From Nitrospirales bacterium (GTDB lineage Bacteria > Nitrospirota > Nitrospiria > Nitrospirales > UBA8639): a stretch of DNA of 34,847 nucleotides. The stretch spans positions 1 through 34,847 of the forward strand of contig JAJDBS010000096.1 of NCBI GenBank assembly GCA_029261235.1, written 5' to 3'. A program made the position numbers and the translations under genes. Positions 1-9,099 of this stretch are shown here, piece by piece. Under the pieces are notes generated by a model. That model was not told the DNA's origin. It saw nothing but the letters and a program-made list of their open reading frames with translations, and made no database searches. Position 1 is the stretch's first letter. Every line of letters starts with the position of its first letter.

Positions 1-630
1 CGATCCAGGGCATTTTACAAACGGCTTCAAGCCGCAGTGGACACGACTGATGTTGATGAGCAAGTTGGTGTAGCCGGATCTGACATTATTGGGTCTGGTC
101 CTTGTTCTCTCTCGGTGTTGAGTCCTTCAGCGAAGGAAAGCACTTTGAAGCTGGTTTCAACACAGGAGATCAGCGGGAAAGATTTGAACAACCGGTCATT
201 GGTGACGAGACTGGATTGTGGTGCACATTCGTTCTTATTGACGGCCGATGCTGAGCAGGAAGTCTTAGAACAGTTACAATGCTTGCCTCATGGGCATTCA
301 GCGAAGATCGTGAAAGTTCCGCATCATGGAGCGAAGAGTTCGCTGCATGATGGATGGATCAATCAGATTGAGGCTGAGGCGATGGTGGTGTCGGTTGGAT
401 CGCATAATCGCTATGGCCATCCAGCTGAAGAGGTGGTTGCCGCCTATGCCGAGAGAGGTCTTCCTCTGTACCGCACGGATCAGGATGGCGCGATCATTAT
501 TGAGGCTTCTTTGGACTCACCAGATCTTCGAATTACAACGACTCAACAGCAACAATTGGTACCGATTACTCTTAGCGAAAAAATCTTGAGTCAAGAATGG
601 GCAAACTGGCAACGATTATGGAATAGGTAA
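1..630 (+). CDS. comEC: ComEC/Rec2 family competence protein, C-terminal part
   Basis: Partial gene: the frame is open from base 1 and ends at TAA 628-630, leaving about 209 codons. What remains is the C-terminal metallo-beta-lactamase-like domain of ComEC, the inner-membrane channel that passes single-stranded DNA into the cell during natural transformation. The sequence shows the family pattern: a stretch ending LLTAD (usual form LLTGD), then VPHHGAKSS, then SVGSHNRYGHPAEEV, then a RTDQDGAI segment. The HHG and GHP motifs are typical of ComEC C-termini. The membrane part and the N-terminal OB-fold lie upstream of the window. The next gene is convergent, so this is the 3' end of its transcription unit. 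Whether the missing G in the TAD motif affects metal chemistry cannot be told from here. Confidence 0.85.
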   Translation, partial: RSRAFYKRLQAAVDTTDVDEQVGVAGSDIIGSGPCSLSVLSPSAKESTLKLVSTQEISGKDLNNRSLVTRLDCGAHSFLLTADAEQEVLEQLQCLPHGHSAKIVKVPHHGAKSSLHDGWINQIEAEAMVVSVGSHNRYGHPAEEVVAAYAERGLPLYRTDQDGAIIIEASLDSPDLRITTTQQQQLVPITLSEKILSQEWANWQRLWNR

Positions 631-698
631 TAATAGTGTGTGTGAAGGCTTTGCTTGAAAAGGTAGAGAATGTTCTTGCCGCGTATTTGTTCATGCCT

Positions 699-728
699 CC
701 CTCGCCCTTATTGGGAGTGGGCAGAGGG
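699..728. terminator. Hairpin between convergent genes, possible terminator
   Basis: CCCTCGCCC (699-707) pairs with GGGC-a-GAGGG (719-728), with one bulged A. It sits between comEC (+) and the convergent gene at 775-1683. There is no clear T-run after it on either strand, so a terminator role is only suggested by position. Confidence 0.3.
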
Positions 729-774
729 TGAAGACGGCGAGATAGTTAATGGATTGAGTATGATACGTGCATTG

Positions 775-1683
775 TTAGCTGACCGCTAAGTTTTTTGAGA
801 GATTATCCAAAATCTCATCATTCGCCTCGGACGGTACAGGGGCGGAATCGTCTGCTTCAGCATTATTCTCTTCTTCTCGTGGTTCATCTGTGGTTTCTTC
901 TTCAGTTGCCAGTTTTCGTGTAGCTTGTAGGAGTGACTGCAAAAATTCATTTCGGATTTGATCAAATAATGATTCTGGGGTTTCTTCCTGAGAATTGGGT
1001 GTGTCTAAAGAATCAACCAAGGTTGAGAGTAATGTTGGCAAACGAGTCGCTAAGGAATTTGGATCGATTTGAAATTGCTCTTGTGTCTTCCGAATGCGTT
1101 CTAAAAAATTCTCAATCGATGGGCCTTGCCCTGCAGCAAATCCTCTTCCTTGAGATGGCTGTGACGTTCCATTGCCTTGTGCAGCCAGTACTGTCGAGCG
1201 AGCGGCTACAGTGACTGTCGTTTCCTGACGGAAAAAGAGGGCGGCAGTCGACAGGGACTCTAGGTCGCCTAATGATAACGCGGTTTCTGCGGCCTCATCA
1301 ACATTCCCAGAACGCAAATTATTAAAAAGATTATCAGCGGTTTGGATAAATGCTTCTATATCGGCCAGTTCTTGTTCATTTAGGTCGCCTTCAACCAAAA
1401 CGGAGAAGTCTGACCGAAGTGAGGAGCTCGATTGTTGATTGCGAATATCCACCGCTTGTCCTTCCGTGAATCCTTGCGCGGTATAGGAGTCAAAAGAAAA
1501 CCGGCTTTTCGATCCAGCTGAAATCGACACCCGATCTCCTTCTGTTGTGAGAAAACTGAGTTGCGATGAGGTTGATGTCTCTGCCCGTGCCTGGAATTGC
1601 TGGGTTTTAAAACCAACAGGGGTGTTTGATAAAAGTGGTTGAAAGTCAGGGAATTGACTAAGGATATTCGAAATTGTCGACAT
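775..1683 (-). CDS. Unrecognised 302-residue protein with acidic C-terminal tail
   Basis: A full-length frame of 302 residues; the ATG at 1683 is preceded by AAAAGGG about nine bases away, a fair ribosome site. There is no signal peptide or membrane segment. The N-terminal 80 residues are Ser/Thr/Gln rich. A central part (about 85-165) with VEGDLNEQELADIEAFI and later ALSLGDLESLSTAALFFRQ resembles a conserved segment in proteins loosely grouped with DUF5610-type, sometimes flagella-associated, proteins. I hold this similarity only weakly. The last 50 residues are very acidic and probably disordered. The gene is convergent with comEC and stands alone. Function unknown. Confidence 0.7.
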   Translation of the reverse strand: MSTISNILSQFPDFQPLLSNTPVGFKTQQFQARAETSTSSQLSFLTTEGDRVSISAGSKSRFSFDSYTAQGFTEGQAVDIRNQQSSSSLRSDFSVLVEGDLNEQELADIEAFIQTADNLFNNLRSGNVDEAAETALSLGDLESLSTAALFFRQETTVTVAARSTVLAAQGNGTSQPSQGRGFAAGQGPSIENFLERIRKTQEQFQIDPNSLATRLPTLLSTLVDSLDTPNSQEETPESLFDQIRNEFLQSLLQATRKLATEEETTDEPREEENNAEADDSAPVPSEANDEILDNLSKNLAVS

Positions 1684-1822
1684 AAGGATTTCCCTTTTAT
1701 TGCATTAGGTGAAGAAGCTGTTCAGTTACTATCGGTTGGTGAAACATGAATCTGAAAACTACGCCAAGAAATTCTTGGTCCCTTTTCTTGATTATGACGG
1801 GTCTGTTCCTTTTATGATAAAT

Positions 1823-1871
1823 GCCGGGTTTCGGCCCGGCAGCCGACCCACTTTTTTTCGGCAAAAGTGGG
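1823..1871. repeat. Double palindrome, candidate dispersed repeat element
   Basis: Two adjacent stem-loops: GCCGGG (1823-1828) with CCCGGC (1835-1840), then CCCACTTTT (1847-1855) with AAAAGTGGG (1863-1871) around TTTCGGC. The layout of a GC-rich GGCCCGGCAGCCG part followed by a CACTTTT/AAAAGTG palindrome recalls a dispersed palindromic repeat family seen between genes in many Gram-negative genomes. Only one copy is visible in this window, so membership in a repeat family is inferred. Confidence 0.45.
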
Positions 1872-2104
1872 CAAAACCATTGACGTCCAGTCCGGCTATA
1901 TCAGAATAGGTGGAGGAGGAAATTTGAGGGGCGAGCCAACTCGCATGACTCAAATAAGGCTCTTCAAGAAATGAGAACTGTCCACCCAAAGAGCCGAACC
2001 GCAGGTGTCGGTCAGGGAAAGAGAAAATTGCAGGAAATCATCAAAGTGTTCTAAGTGAATAAGGGTTGAAGTTGTTGTGTGATTCTGGCCAAATAGGTGC
2101 TTTC

Positions 2105-2128
2105 AAGGGAAGCGGGTTCGCTTCCCTT
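2105..2128. other. Perfect 9-bp stem-loop upstream of the muramidase gene
   Basis: AAGGGAAGC (2105-2113), loop GGGTTC, GCTTCCCTT (2120-2128). A strong hairpin followed by a short pyrimidine stretch, about 140 bases before the start at 2266. It could be a terminator or an RNA-processing hairpin; nothing in the sequence decides. Confidence 0.35.
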
Positions 2129-2265
2129 CTCAATCTAGTGAAACCATGCCAATTTTGCATCCCTCCCTCACAGAGGGAGAGGAAGTAACTTGTTGATGAG
2201 GCACTGATAGCTCATTCATTATAAAAGCACATTGATTAGCCCCACTTTACGATAGGAGTTTATCC

Positions 2266-3240
2266 ATGGAACGATATTTACAGGATCAGAAAATTTCTCA
2301 GGTGCTCACGCCTGTTGGGGATACGAAAAAATTTTGGAGGCAGGTGCTGGCACAGTTTAAGAAAGGGGAACGTGGGATTACTCGCCAGTCAGTTGGGGAA
2401 GAGGCGATTAAGGCGGTTCAACGAATGCTCATTTTTCTGGGGTATTCCACTTCTTCGACCGGGGCCTTTGCCATTGATGGCGATTTTGGGCGCGGGACGA
2501 ACCGTGCGGTGGCACAGTTTGAGTTTGACCATGGTCTGAATGATCAGCTGACTCGAAAAATTCTGTGCTATCCCTGCACGTGGCACACGGCAAAAAAGAA
2601 TATTATCAACATTCCGGATACTCGATTGACCCTGAAGACGATGCAGGCCATGTTGCGCGAGGCCACGAATGCGATCAGTCAGAATCAAGTGTTGTGTGGA
2701 ACATTTCAGGAGGCCTTATTTCATCTTAATGCGTTAGATCAGCGGCAGTTGTTGAGTTGTCAGAAAATTAAGGCTAAGTATGGAGTGGCGGTGAAGGCTG
2801 CGGTGATTCAGGTGGAAGAGGAAAAAAATGTGAGGATCCAACCTGAATGGGTATTAGCCATTATTAAACAAGAAACGGGAGGCATTGTTCGCCCACGATT
2901 TGAGCAGCACATTCTGACTCGGCTGAATAAAAAGCAGGGGCGAACTGATCTCATTGAACTTCGCTATCAAGCCATGAGCCAAGGTTTGGGCCAAGTGTTA
3001 GGGGCAAATTACAAAATGGTTGGAGCCAAATCAGCCGTGGCGATGTTCCAGAGTTCTATTGAAGAGCAAGTCGTATTCGTCGCGCGGTTTCTGTCGAGAA
3101 AATCCAAGATTGTTTCGAAGAGCACGCCGACTAGCCAGGCCTTTGCCCAACTTGCACGATTTTATAATGGACCCGGCTATGCCAAACATCATTACGATGA
3201 ATCGCTTGCTCGATGGTTTCGAGAATTTCAATCGTTATAA
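2266..3240 (+). CDS. Peptidoglycan-binding N-acetylmuramidase (endolysin-like)
   Basis: 324 residues; ATG 2266 is preceded by AGGAG. The N-terminal part (about 40-95) is a PG_binding_1-like domain, seen as AIKAVQRMLIFLGY followed by GAFAIDGDFGRGTNRAV. The C-terminal part (about 185-320) matches the N-acetylmuramidase family (DUF3380, Pfam PF11860): IIKQETGG with the likely catalytic Glu203, RFEQHIL, SQGLGQVLGANYK, and the closing ARFYNGPGYAKHHYDESLA. Such enzymes cut the glycan strand of peptidoglycan and are usually phage endolysins or lysis proteins. No signal peptide or holin is visible, so it would stay in the cytoplasm unless released. It ends 76 bases before the giant CHAT gene on the same strand, so it may be co-transcribed with it. 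No other phage gene is near. Confidence 0.85.
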   Translation: MERYLQDQKISQVLTPVGDTKKFWRQVLAQFKKGERGITRQSVGEEAIKAVQRMLIFLGYSTSSTGAFAIDGDFGRGTNRAVAQFEFDHGLNDQLTRKILCYPCTWHTAKKNIINIPDTRLTLKTMQAMLREATNAISQNQVLCGTFQEALFHLNALDQRQLLSCQKIKAKYGVAVKAAVIQVEEEKNVRIQPEWVLAIIKQETGGIVRPRFEQHILTRLNKKQGRTDLIELRYQAMSQGLGQVLGANYKMVGAKSAVAMFQSSIEEQVVFVARFLSRKSKIVSKSTPTSQAFAQLARFYNGPGYAKHHYDESLARWFREFQSL

Positions 3241-3316
3241 TATTTACTCTGAAGGGCTGCGTGTTATCCGTTAAAACATGTTGTGGTCCATTACACCGCT
3301 TGTGGAGGAACAACCA

Positions 3317-6300
3317 ATGAACCGTCTTCTTATTCATGGTCAGCGTGAGGACAGTGTTGACACCAATGAGTGGCCCTCTGGTTTGAAAGGGGTCTTGACT
3401 CCAAAGCATCGTGTGCGCGTTCAACGTGCTCGGGCTGAACGGACACCATACGAAATCACAGACCTGCAGGATGATGACTTGATTCAGCTTGAGCTGGATG
3501 AGGGCATGAAATTATGGGTTCGTGCTGATGATTTTGTGCGTGATCTAGGGTTGCAGCCGACACGCGGAATAGCGGGAGAAGGCCTCGAGCTTCCGTATGT
3601 CTTGCCTCTTGGTTCGACGAGCCGAGGGCTTGTCGGAAATTGGGTGATTAAAGGGCTGAAAGTTTTTGGGATCGATGCGGTGGATACGACCACGGATTTT
3701 GTGAAGAAAAAGGTGGAAGGCCTGTTACAACCCGGCCCTGGGCTCTACCGGTGGAATGGCAAGGCCGTGTCAGAGTACTCACGCGTCACGTCACTGCAGC
3801 GGAGTAAGAACGATCAGCCGTGGTTGGTCTTTATTCATGGAACGGCCTCGTCGACAGATGGGAGTTTTGGCGGCTTATGGGAGGGCGGGGGGAATGCCCG
3901 CATGCCAGAGTTGCTGGCGCAATATCCCAACCGTGTCCTGGCGTTTCAGCATCGCACCTTGTCGCAAAACCCTATTCAAAATGCCTTGGAGTTGGCGAAA
4001 TTTTTCCCAAAGGGTGCCCGACTGCATGTGGTGTCGCATTCTCGAGGAGGGTTGGTTGGGGAATTGTTGTGCCGGGGTATGCGAGATGGCCGATTTCCCT
4101 TTGATTCGGATGATTTGAATGTGTTCCCGCTTCCTGAACGGCAACAGGATCGTGAGCAGGTGGAGCAATTAGGGGGGGTGTTACAGGACAAGCAGTTGTG
4201 CATTGAACGGTTTGTGCGTGTGGGCTGTCCAGCTCGAGGAACAACCTTGGCCAGTGGGCGGTTGGACCGATACCTCTCGATCATTCTCAATATTCTTGAG
4301 GCGATTCCCGGGTTTACGGCCAATCCTGTGTTTGAAGGATTTTCGGCACTCTTGGTGGGTGTGGTGAAGAACCGGACCAATCCAGAAGAACTCCCCGGTC
4401 TTGAAGCGCAGATGCCCACGTCACCATTGGTACGTCTGTTGAATCGACCGGGCATACGGACGGAGGCGGATCTTCATGTCATCGGCGGAGATCTGGCCGG
4501 GGAAGGGTTGGTCGGTCGGCTCAAAACATTTGTGACTGATTTGTTTTATCGAGAGGACCATGATCTGGTGGTGAACACCCCAGCGATGTTAGGGGGGATG
4601 GAGCGGACGAACGGGATTCACTATTGGATTGATACGGGGAAGGATGTGGATCATTTTTCGTATTTCCGTAATACCGATACGACCAATCGTTTGATACAAG
4701 CGCTCACGACCGAAGCGCCTCATGCGCTCTTTCATCAACTAGATCGCACACCTTCTGAGGTCACCGAAGAGGATTATCGCAAGCGTGCGGTTGGCACCCC
4801 TCAACCTGTGGTGTTTGTTCTTCCGGGAATCATGGGGAGTCATCTCACGGTGAAGAAAGACCGTGTGTGGGTTGATATGTGGGATTTGGCAACGGGTGGA
4901 CTGAAGAAGTTGAAATATGACGCCAAACATGTGACGGCTGATAAGCCGATTGGCAGTGGTTATAAGGCCCTCATTCAGTATTTGTCCAATTCTCATGAGG
5001 TGAAACCCTTTGCCTATGATTGGCGAAAATCACTGCTCGAACTGGCTGATCAATTTCGCGAAACATTAGAACACACGGTGGAGGCACAAGCAGCGGTTGG
5101 CCAACCTGTGCGGATCGTCGCGCATTCCATGGGCGGCCTTGTTGTGCGCACGATGTTGGCCACGGACAAAGGGCGACTGGTGTGGGATCGCCTGTGTCAG
5201 CATCCTGGTGCACGGTTCATCATGTTGGGCACGCCCAATGGTGGATCACATGCCATCACGGCCTTGTTAATGGGACGTGACCCATTGGTGCGAAAACTCG
5301 CGCTTCTGGATGTCACCAATTCTCAAAAGACGCTACTTAAGATCATTTCACGATTTGATGGAGTGTTACAGCTGTTGCCACATACGGGGACCTTGGATGT
5401 GTATCAAGAGCCCATCTGGCAATCCCTTCTGGAACATGACCGAGGGCGGGCTCGTGGAGTGTTTGGATCGAACGTCGCGACCTCAAAAACGGCAGACATT
5501 GAGTGGCCGGTGCCTGATGCGGCGCAATTGGCGGAGGCCATAAAGGTTCGACAATTGTTGCAAGACAGCCCGATCGATGCGCAACGAATGATCTATGTGG
5601 CCGGAAGTGCAGCCGCCACACCCTGTGATGTGTCCATTGATTTTTCCGCTTCAGCGGAGCGACGCATACGGGTCGACGCCACTTCGTTCGGGGATGGCCG
5701 CGTACCCTGGGCGACGGGCATTCCTGAGGCCCTCAAAGAGAAGACCTACTATGTGGACTATGAACATGGGGATTTGGCGAATGCTGAAGAGATTTTTGAT
5801 GGGTTGGTCGATCTGTTGAATGCTGGGCAGACCACGAAGTTATCTAAATCTCCTTCAGTCCGTCGAGGGGTGTCGTCGGTCCCATTTGAACTTCAAGACG
5901 TTCCGCTTGAGATGTATCCTGGTGAAGACGATCTTACTGCCTCAGCCTTGGGTTCGACGCAAGTCAGGAAGAAACGGCAACCGGCTCAAAAGGTGAAGGT
6001 CTCAATGATCCATGGGGATTTATCCAGAGCCACGTCTCCTGTTGCCGTGGGGCATTATGAAGGCGATACGATTGTCAGCGCTGAAGCTTATCTTGATTGG
6101 CAACTCAACGGACGACTCCGTGAACGCCAATGTTTAGGCCTGTACCCTGATGTGTTGAATACCTCAGCGGTGGTGTTGAACGATGGGGCACATCAGAAAG
6201 TCGGCACGCACCCCGGTGCGATTGTGGTGGGATTGGGTATGGTTGGTGAGCTTACCCCAGGGGGCTTAACCAGTACTATGGCCGATGCGGTTGTGACGTA

Positions 6301-8875
6301 TGCGCTCACCTGTATGGAAGCGGAGCGGGAACGACGACGTGCGATGCCTGTGGGTGAGCGAGAGAGGGCCAAGATGAATATCCCACTGACCATGTTGCTG
6401 ATTGGGACGGGTGGGGGAGGGATGGCTTTGGGCGATTCGTTGCAGTCGCTCCTTCGGGGAGTGCTCCAAGCCAATCGACGGTTAGCCCAACTCGACGGGA
6501 GCCAGACGTCTGAGTCTGGGGATCACTCCAACTCTGATTCGAACCTTTCTGCGATCATCGAGTCAGTGGACGTGGTTGAGCTCTATCAAGATCGAGCCAT
6601 TCAAGGTACAAAAGCACTATTGGAGCTTGGGCAATCTCGTGATTTCCAGAAACATTTTCATATGCATGAGCTCATGGTTGAGGGGAAAGAGGGCCGGCGC
6701 CGGGCTTCCTTTGATGAAGATGAGGGCTGGTGGCAGCGATTACGGATTGTGAGCGAAGAGGATGGGTCCTTGAAATTTGAGGCCCTCACCAATCGTGCGA
6801 GAGCGGAAACTTATCTCCAGCCAGCTCAGCGAACCCTCATTGAACGATTTGTGAATCGATCCATTGATTCTCCCTACCATGATTTAGAGCTATCCAGCAC
6901 CTTGTTTGAACTCATCATACCCAATCGAATGAAAGATTATGCACCAGATCGGCGTAACATGGTGTTGGTTTTGGATGAGAAATCGGCCGCCTATCCGTGG
7001 GAGCTGTTGCATAATCGTTTTGATCCGAACGCACGGCCCTTGTCCGTCGCGGCGGGCATGGTTCGGCAAATGGCCGTGCCTCAATTTCGAGAAAATGTGC
7101 TTCATGGAACGGCCTTGAATGCGTTAGTCATTGGAGATCCAACGAGTCATGAATCATCAGGAAAATTTTCTCCTTTGCCCGGTGCCGCGCGGGAAGCTCG
7201 AGAAGTGGCCACACTCATTCGTCACCATGGGTATCGGGATGTCGTTGAACTGGTCGAGGAGACGGCCACGCCAGATGCCATTCTGACGGCCTTGTATAAG
7301 CAGTCCTATCGTATTGTGCATTGTGCGGCACATGGGGTGTTTGACTATCCATTAGAAGCCGGTGCCGACAAGACACCAGGGCACAGGTGTCAGTCGGATC
7401 CTAGCGCCCCACCCAAACTGGTCACGGGCATGGTGCTAGGGGAGGGCGTGTTCTTAACCCCGGCGGAGCTTGAACAAATGCGCTATGTCCCGGAATTGGT
7501 CTTTCTCAATTGTTGCCACCTGGGCCAAACTAAAAAAAGCGCTCAAGAACCACCAGTGCCTTTTCATCAGTTGGCCGCAAATTTGGGCACGCAACTCATC
7601 CGCATGGGGGTCAAGGTGGTGGTGGCGGCTGGTTGGACGGTCGACGATCTTGCGGCCAAAGCCTTCGCCAAAACGTTTTATGAACACATGTTGCTAAACC
7701 GTCCATTTGGGGAGGCAGTACAGGCGGCGCGTGAAGAGATTTATCTTCAACATGGTGGCTCCAATACGTGGGGGGCGTATCAATGTTATGGCGATCCTCA
7801 TTTTTCCTTGAACATCAGCTCGACAGGCAAGCCTCGCGCACGATTCATGGTTGCTCCGGCTGAATTGGAAGTGGAGTTGTACAATCTGGTGCAACGAGCC
7901 AAGTCGGCAGAGCCAAAAGACGAACCTGGCTTGCGGCGGCAATTGAAAGAATTAACCGCCAGCGCCGGCCAAGGGTGGACAGATTCCTCCTCAATGTGTG
8001 CGGCGTTAGGGCGGGCCTATGGAGAATTACGGCTTTTTGCGGAAGCTGTTCGATTCTATGATCGAAGCCGCACTCTGGAACCAGCCGATGCCACGGTGGA
8101 GTCGCTGGAACAATTAGCCAATCTCAAAGTGCGGTGGGCCCTTGATCGTGTTGAAACATCGCAAGATCACCCTGATTCGAAGACCGAGGCGAGTGAAATG
8201 GAATTTCCGGTCAAAGAATTGTTTGACGATGCGGAACATGTACTAGCGGGTTTACAGCAAATTCAAGGGACGCAAGAGCGTTATTCCCTGCAAGGAAAAG
8301 TGTATAAAGGAAAAGCCATGTTGCTCAAGACTAAGGCGCAGCAACGCCAAGCCTTAGCCAAGATGAAACAATGTTATGAGAAGGGCTATGAAATGGGCAA
8401 AGAGGCTAAGCTTCAAAATGTCCATTACCCCTTAGGGAATAGATTGGCCGCTGAAATTGTGTTGTCATGGGGGGCACCGAAAGGGCGGAAAACGTCACGA
8501 AGCAAAAAGAAGATGGTTGACCCGATTGCGGAGGGCTTGGCGGAATTTGCACGACTTGCCAAGGATTTCCAAAAAATTGGGAAAACATTCTGGGATATGA
8601 GTCTGACCCCGGATCAGCAACTGTTGAATGCGTTGTATGCCCAAACAATAACCGTCAACGAGCAAAAGACTATTGCCAAGGGCTATCGTGAAGCCAAACG
8701 ACGCGGAGGGTCAGCCCGAGAAATGGATTCTGTCATCAAGCACATCCGGTTTTTTGAACAAATGACTCTGACTCAAGCCACGACAAAAATTCGTCAAAAC
8801 CTTGGCGACGGATTACAGGCTTTACGCGAGAGTCTTATGCCAGAAGACGAAGCGACTGGTCGTTCTGACTCATAA
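3317..8875 (+). CDS. Giant multidomain protein: two alpha/beta hydrolases + CHAT protease + helical repeats
   Basis: 1852 residues. I chose ATG 3317 because GGAGG lies just before it; a longer frame from 3278 lacks such a site. Visible parts in order: (1) an alpha/beta hydrolase with LVFIHGTASS near residue 170 and nucleophile Ser242 in VVSHSRGG; (2) a lecithin:cholesterol-acyltransferase-like hydrolase (about 496-830) with FVLPGIMGSHL, Ser604 in AHSMGG and GDGRVPWATG near 792; (3) about 893-1055, containing VGHYEGDTIV and GAIVVGLGMVGELTPGG, which may be a macro/leucine-aminopeptidase-N-like fold (tentative); (4) a CHAT caspase-like domain (about 1180-1500), with PWELLHNRFD, His1339 in HCAAHG and Cys1400 in FLNCCHLG; (5) a helical, partly TPR-like C-terminus. 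CHAT proteases often act in STAND-linked cell-suicide systems; a STAND NTPase follows at 9100. No signal peptide, so cytoplasmic. Substrates are unknown. Confidence 0.8.
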   Translation: MNRLLIHGQREDSVDTNEWPSGLKGVLTPKHRVRVQRARAERTPYEITDLQDDDLIQLELDEGMKLWVRADDFVRDLGLQPTRGIAGEGLELPYVLPLGSTSRGLVGNWVIKGLKVFGIDAVDTTTDFVKKKVEGLLQPGPGLYRWNGKAVSEYSRVTSLQRSKNDQPWLVFIHGTASSTDGSFGGLWEGGGNARMPELLAQYPNRVLAFQHRTLSQNPIQNALELAKFFPKGARLHVVSHSRGGLVGELLCRGMRDGRFPFDSDDLNVFPLPERQQDREQVEQLGGVLQDKQLCIERFVRVGCPARGTTLASGRLDRYLSIILNILEAIPGFTANPVFEGFSALLVGVVKNRTNPEELPGLEAQMPTSPLVRLLNRPGIRTEADLHVIGGDLAGEGLVGRLKTFVTDLFYREDHDLVVNTPAMLGGMERTNGIHYWIDTGKDVDHFSYFRNTDTTNRLIQALTTEAPHALFHQLDRTPSEVTEEDYRKRAVGTPQPVVFVLPGIMGSHLTVKKDRVWVDMWDLATGGLKKLKYDAKHVTADKPIGSGYKALIQYLSNSHEVKPFAYDWRKSLLELADQFRETLEHTVEAQAAVGQPVRIVAHSMGGLVVRTMLATDKGRLVWDRLCQHPGARFIMLGTPNGGSHAITALLMGRDPLVRKLALLDVTNSQKTLLKIISRFDGVLQLLPHTGTLDVYQEPIWQSLLEHDRGRARGVFGSNVATSKTADIEWPVPDAAQLAEAIKVRQLLQDSPIDAQRMIYVAGSAAATPCDVSIDFSASAERRIRVDATSFGDGRVPWATGIPEALKEKTYYVDYEHGDLANAEEIFDGLVDLLNAGQTTKLSKSPSVRRGVSSVPFELQDVPLEMYPGEDDLTASALGSTQVRKKRQPAQKVKVSMIHGDLSRATSPVAVGHYEGDTIVSAEAYLDWQLNGRLRERQCLGLYPDVLNTSAVVLNDGAHQKVGTHPGAIVVGLGMVGELTPGGLTSTMADAVVTYALTCMEAERERRRAMPVGERERAKMNIPLTMLLIGTGGGGMALGDSLQSLLRGVLQANRRLAQLDGSQTSESGDHSNSDSNLSAIIESVDVVELYQDRAIQGTKALLELGQSRDFQKHFHMHELMVEGKEGRRRASFDEDEGWWQRLRIVSEEDGSLKFEALTNRARAETYLQPAQRTLIERFVNRSIDSPYHDLELSSTLFELIIPNRMKDYAPDRRNMVLVLDEKSAAYPWELLHNRFDPNARPLSVAAGMVRQMAVPQFRENVLHGTALNALVIGDPTSHESSGKFSPLPGAAREAREVATLIRHHGYRDVVELVEETATPDAILTALYKQSYRIVHCAAHGVFDYPLEAGADKTPGHRCQSDPSAPPKLVTGMVLGEGVFLTPAELEQMRYVPELVFLNCCHLGQTKKSAQEPPVPFHQLAANLGTQLIRMGVKVVVAAGWTVDDLAAKAFAKTFYEHMLLNRPFGEAVQAAREEIYLQHGGSNTWGAYQCYGDPHFSLNISSTGKPRARFMVAPAELEVELYNLVQRAKSAEPKDEPGLRRQLKELTASAGQGWTDSSSMCAALGRAYGELRLFAEAVRFYDRSRTLEPADATVESLEQLANLKVRWALDRVETSQDHPDSKTEASEMEFPVKELFDDAEHVLAGLQQIQGTQERYSLQGKVYKGKAMLLKTKAQQRQALAKMKQCYEKGYEMGKEAKLQNVHYPLGNRLAAEIVLSWGAPKGRKTSRSKKKMVDPIAEGLAEFARLAKDFQKIGKTFWDMSLTPDQQLLNALYAQTITVNEQKTIAKGYREAKRRGGSAREMDSVIKHIRFFEQMTLTQATTKIRQNLGDGLQALRESLMPEDEATGRSDS

Positions 8876-8931
8876 CGTGGCAGGGCAGGCATCGCCGGCC
8901 GAATGGGTTGTATTTGTAAGCCGAATGGTTT

Positions 8932-8948
8932 GGTGGGTCATACCCACC
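8932..8948. promoter_or_regulatory. Perfect palindrome between the CHAT and STAND genes
   Basis: GGTGGGT-cat-ACCCACC, a 7-bp perfect inverted repeat with a three-base centre, in the 224-base gap between the two large genes. With no T-run after it, an operator or RNA hairpin is as likely as a terminator. Confidence 0.35.
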
Positions 8949-9099
8949 TGAAATTATCCGAGTTTTTTCAGATCAATGTGCCTTGTAAACCCATACGAAT
9001 GAGCGAGAAGTTCTGTTCGTGTTATCCATTACAGTGGACTTGTAATCGATCGTACGACACATTCGCTCCTTACATCAAAATGGCAGTCATTCACGATCT

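Larger units (their letters stand above)
1690..2265. other. Gene-free stretch with several hairpins
   Basis: About 575 bases between two divergently oriented genes. Short frames in it (for example 1709-1909 on + and 1792-1989 on -) run through the palindromic element at 1823-1871 and do not look like proteins. It contains the paired palindromes at 1823-1871, a hairpin at 2105-2128 and a small perfect hairpin TCCCTC-aca-GAGGGA at 2164-2178. No convincing promoter was singled out. Confidence 0.6.

Noticed and set aside
1709..1909. Small + strand frame encoding RPGSRPTFFRQKWAKP
   Set aside because: It is produced by reading through the palindromic element at 1823-1871 and has no ribosome site or protein-like features.
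2266..3240. Prophage region based on the muramidase
   Set aside because: No holin, capsid, tail, integrase or other phage genes are adjacent.
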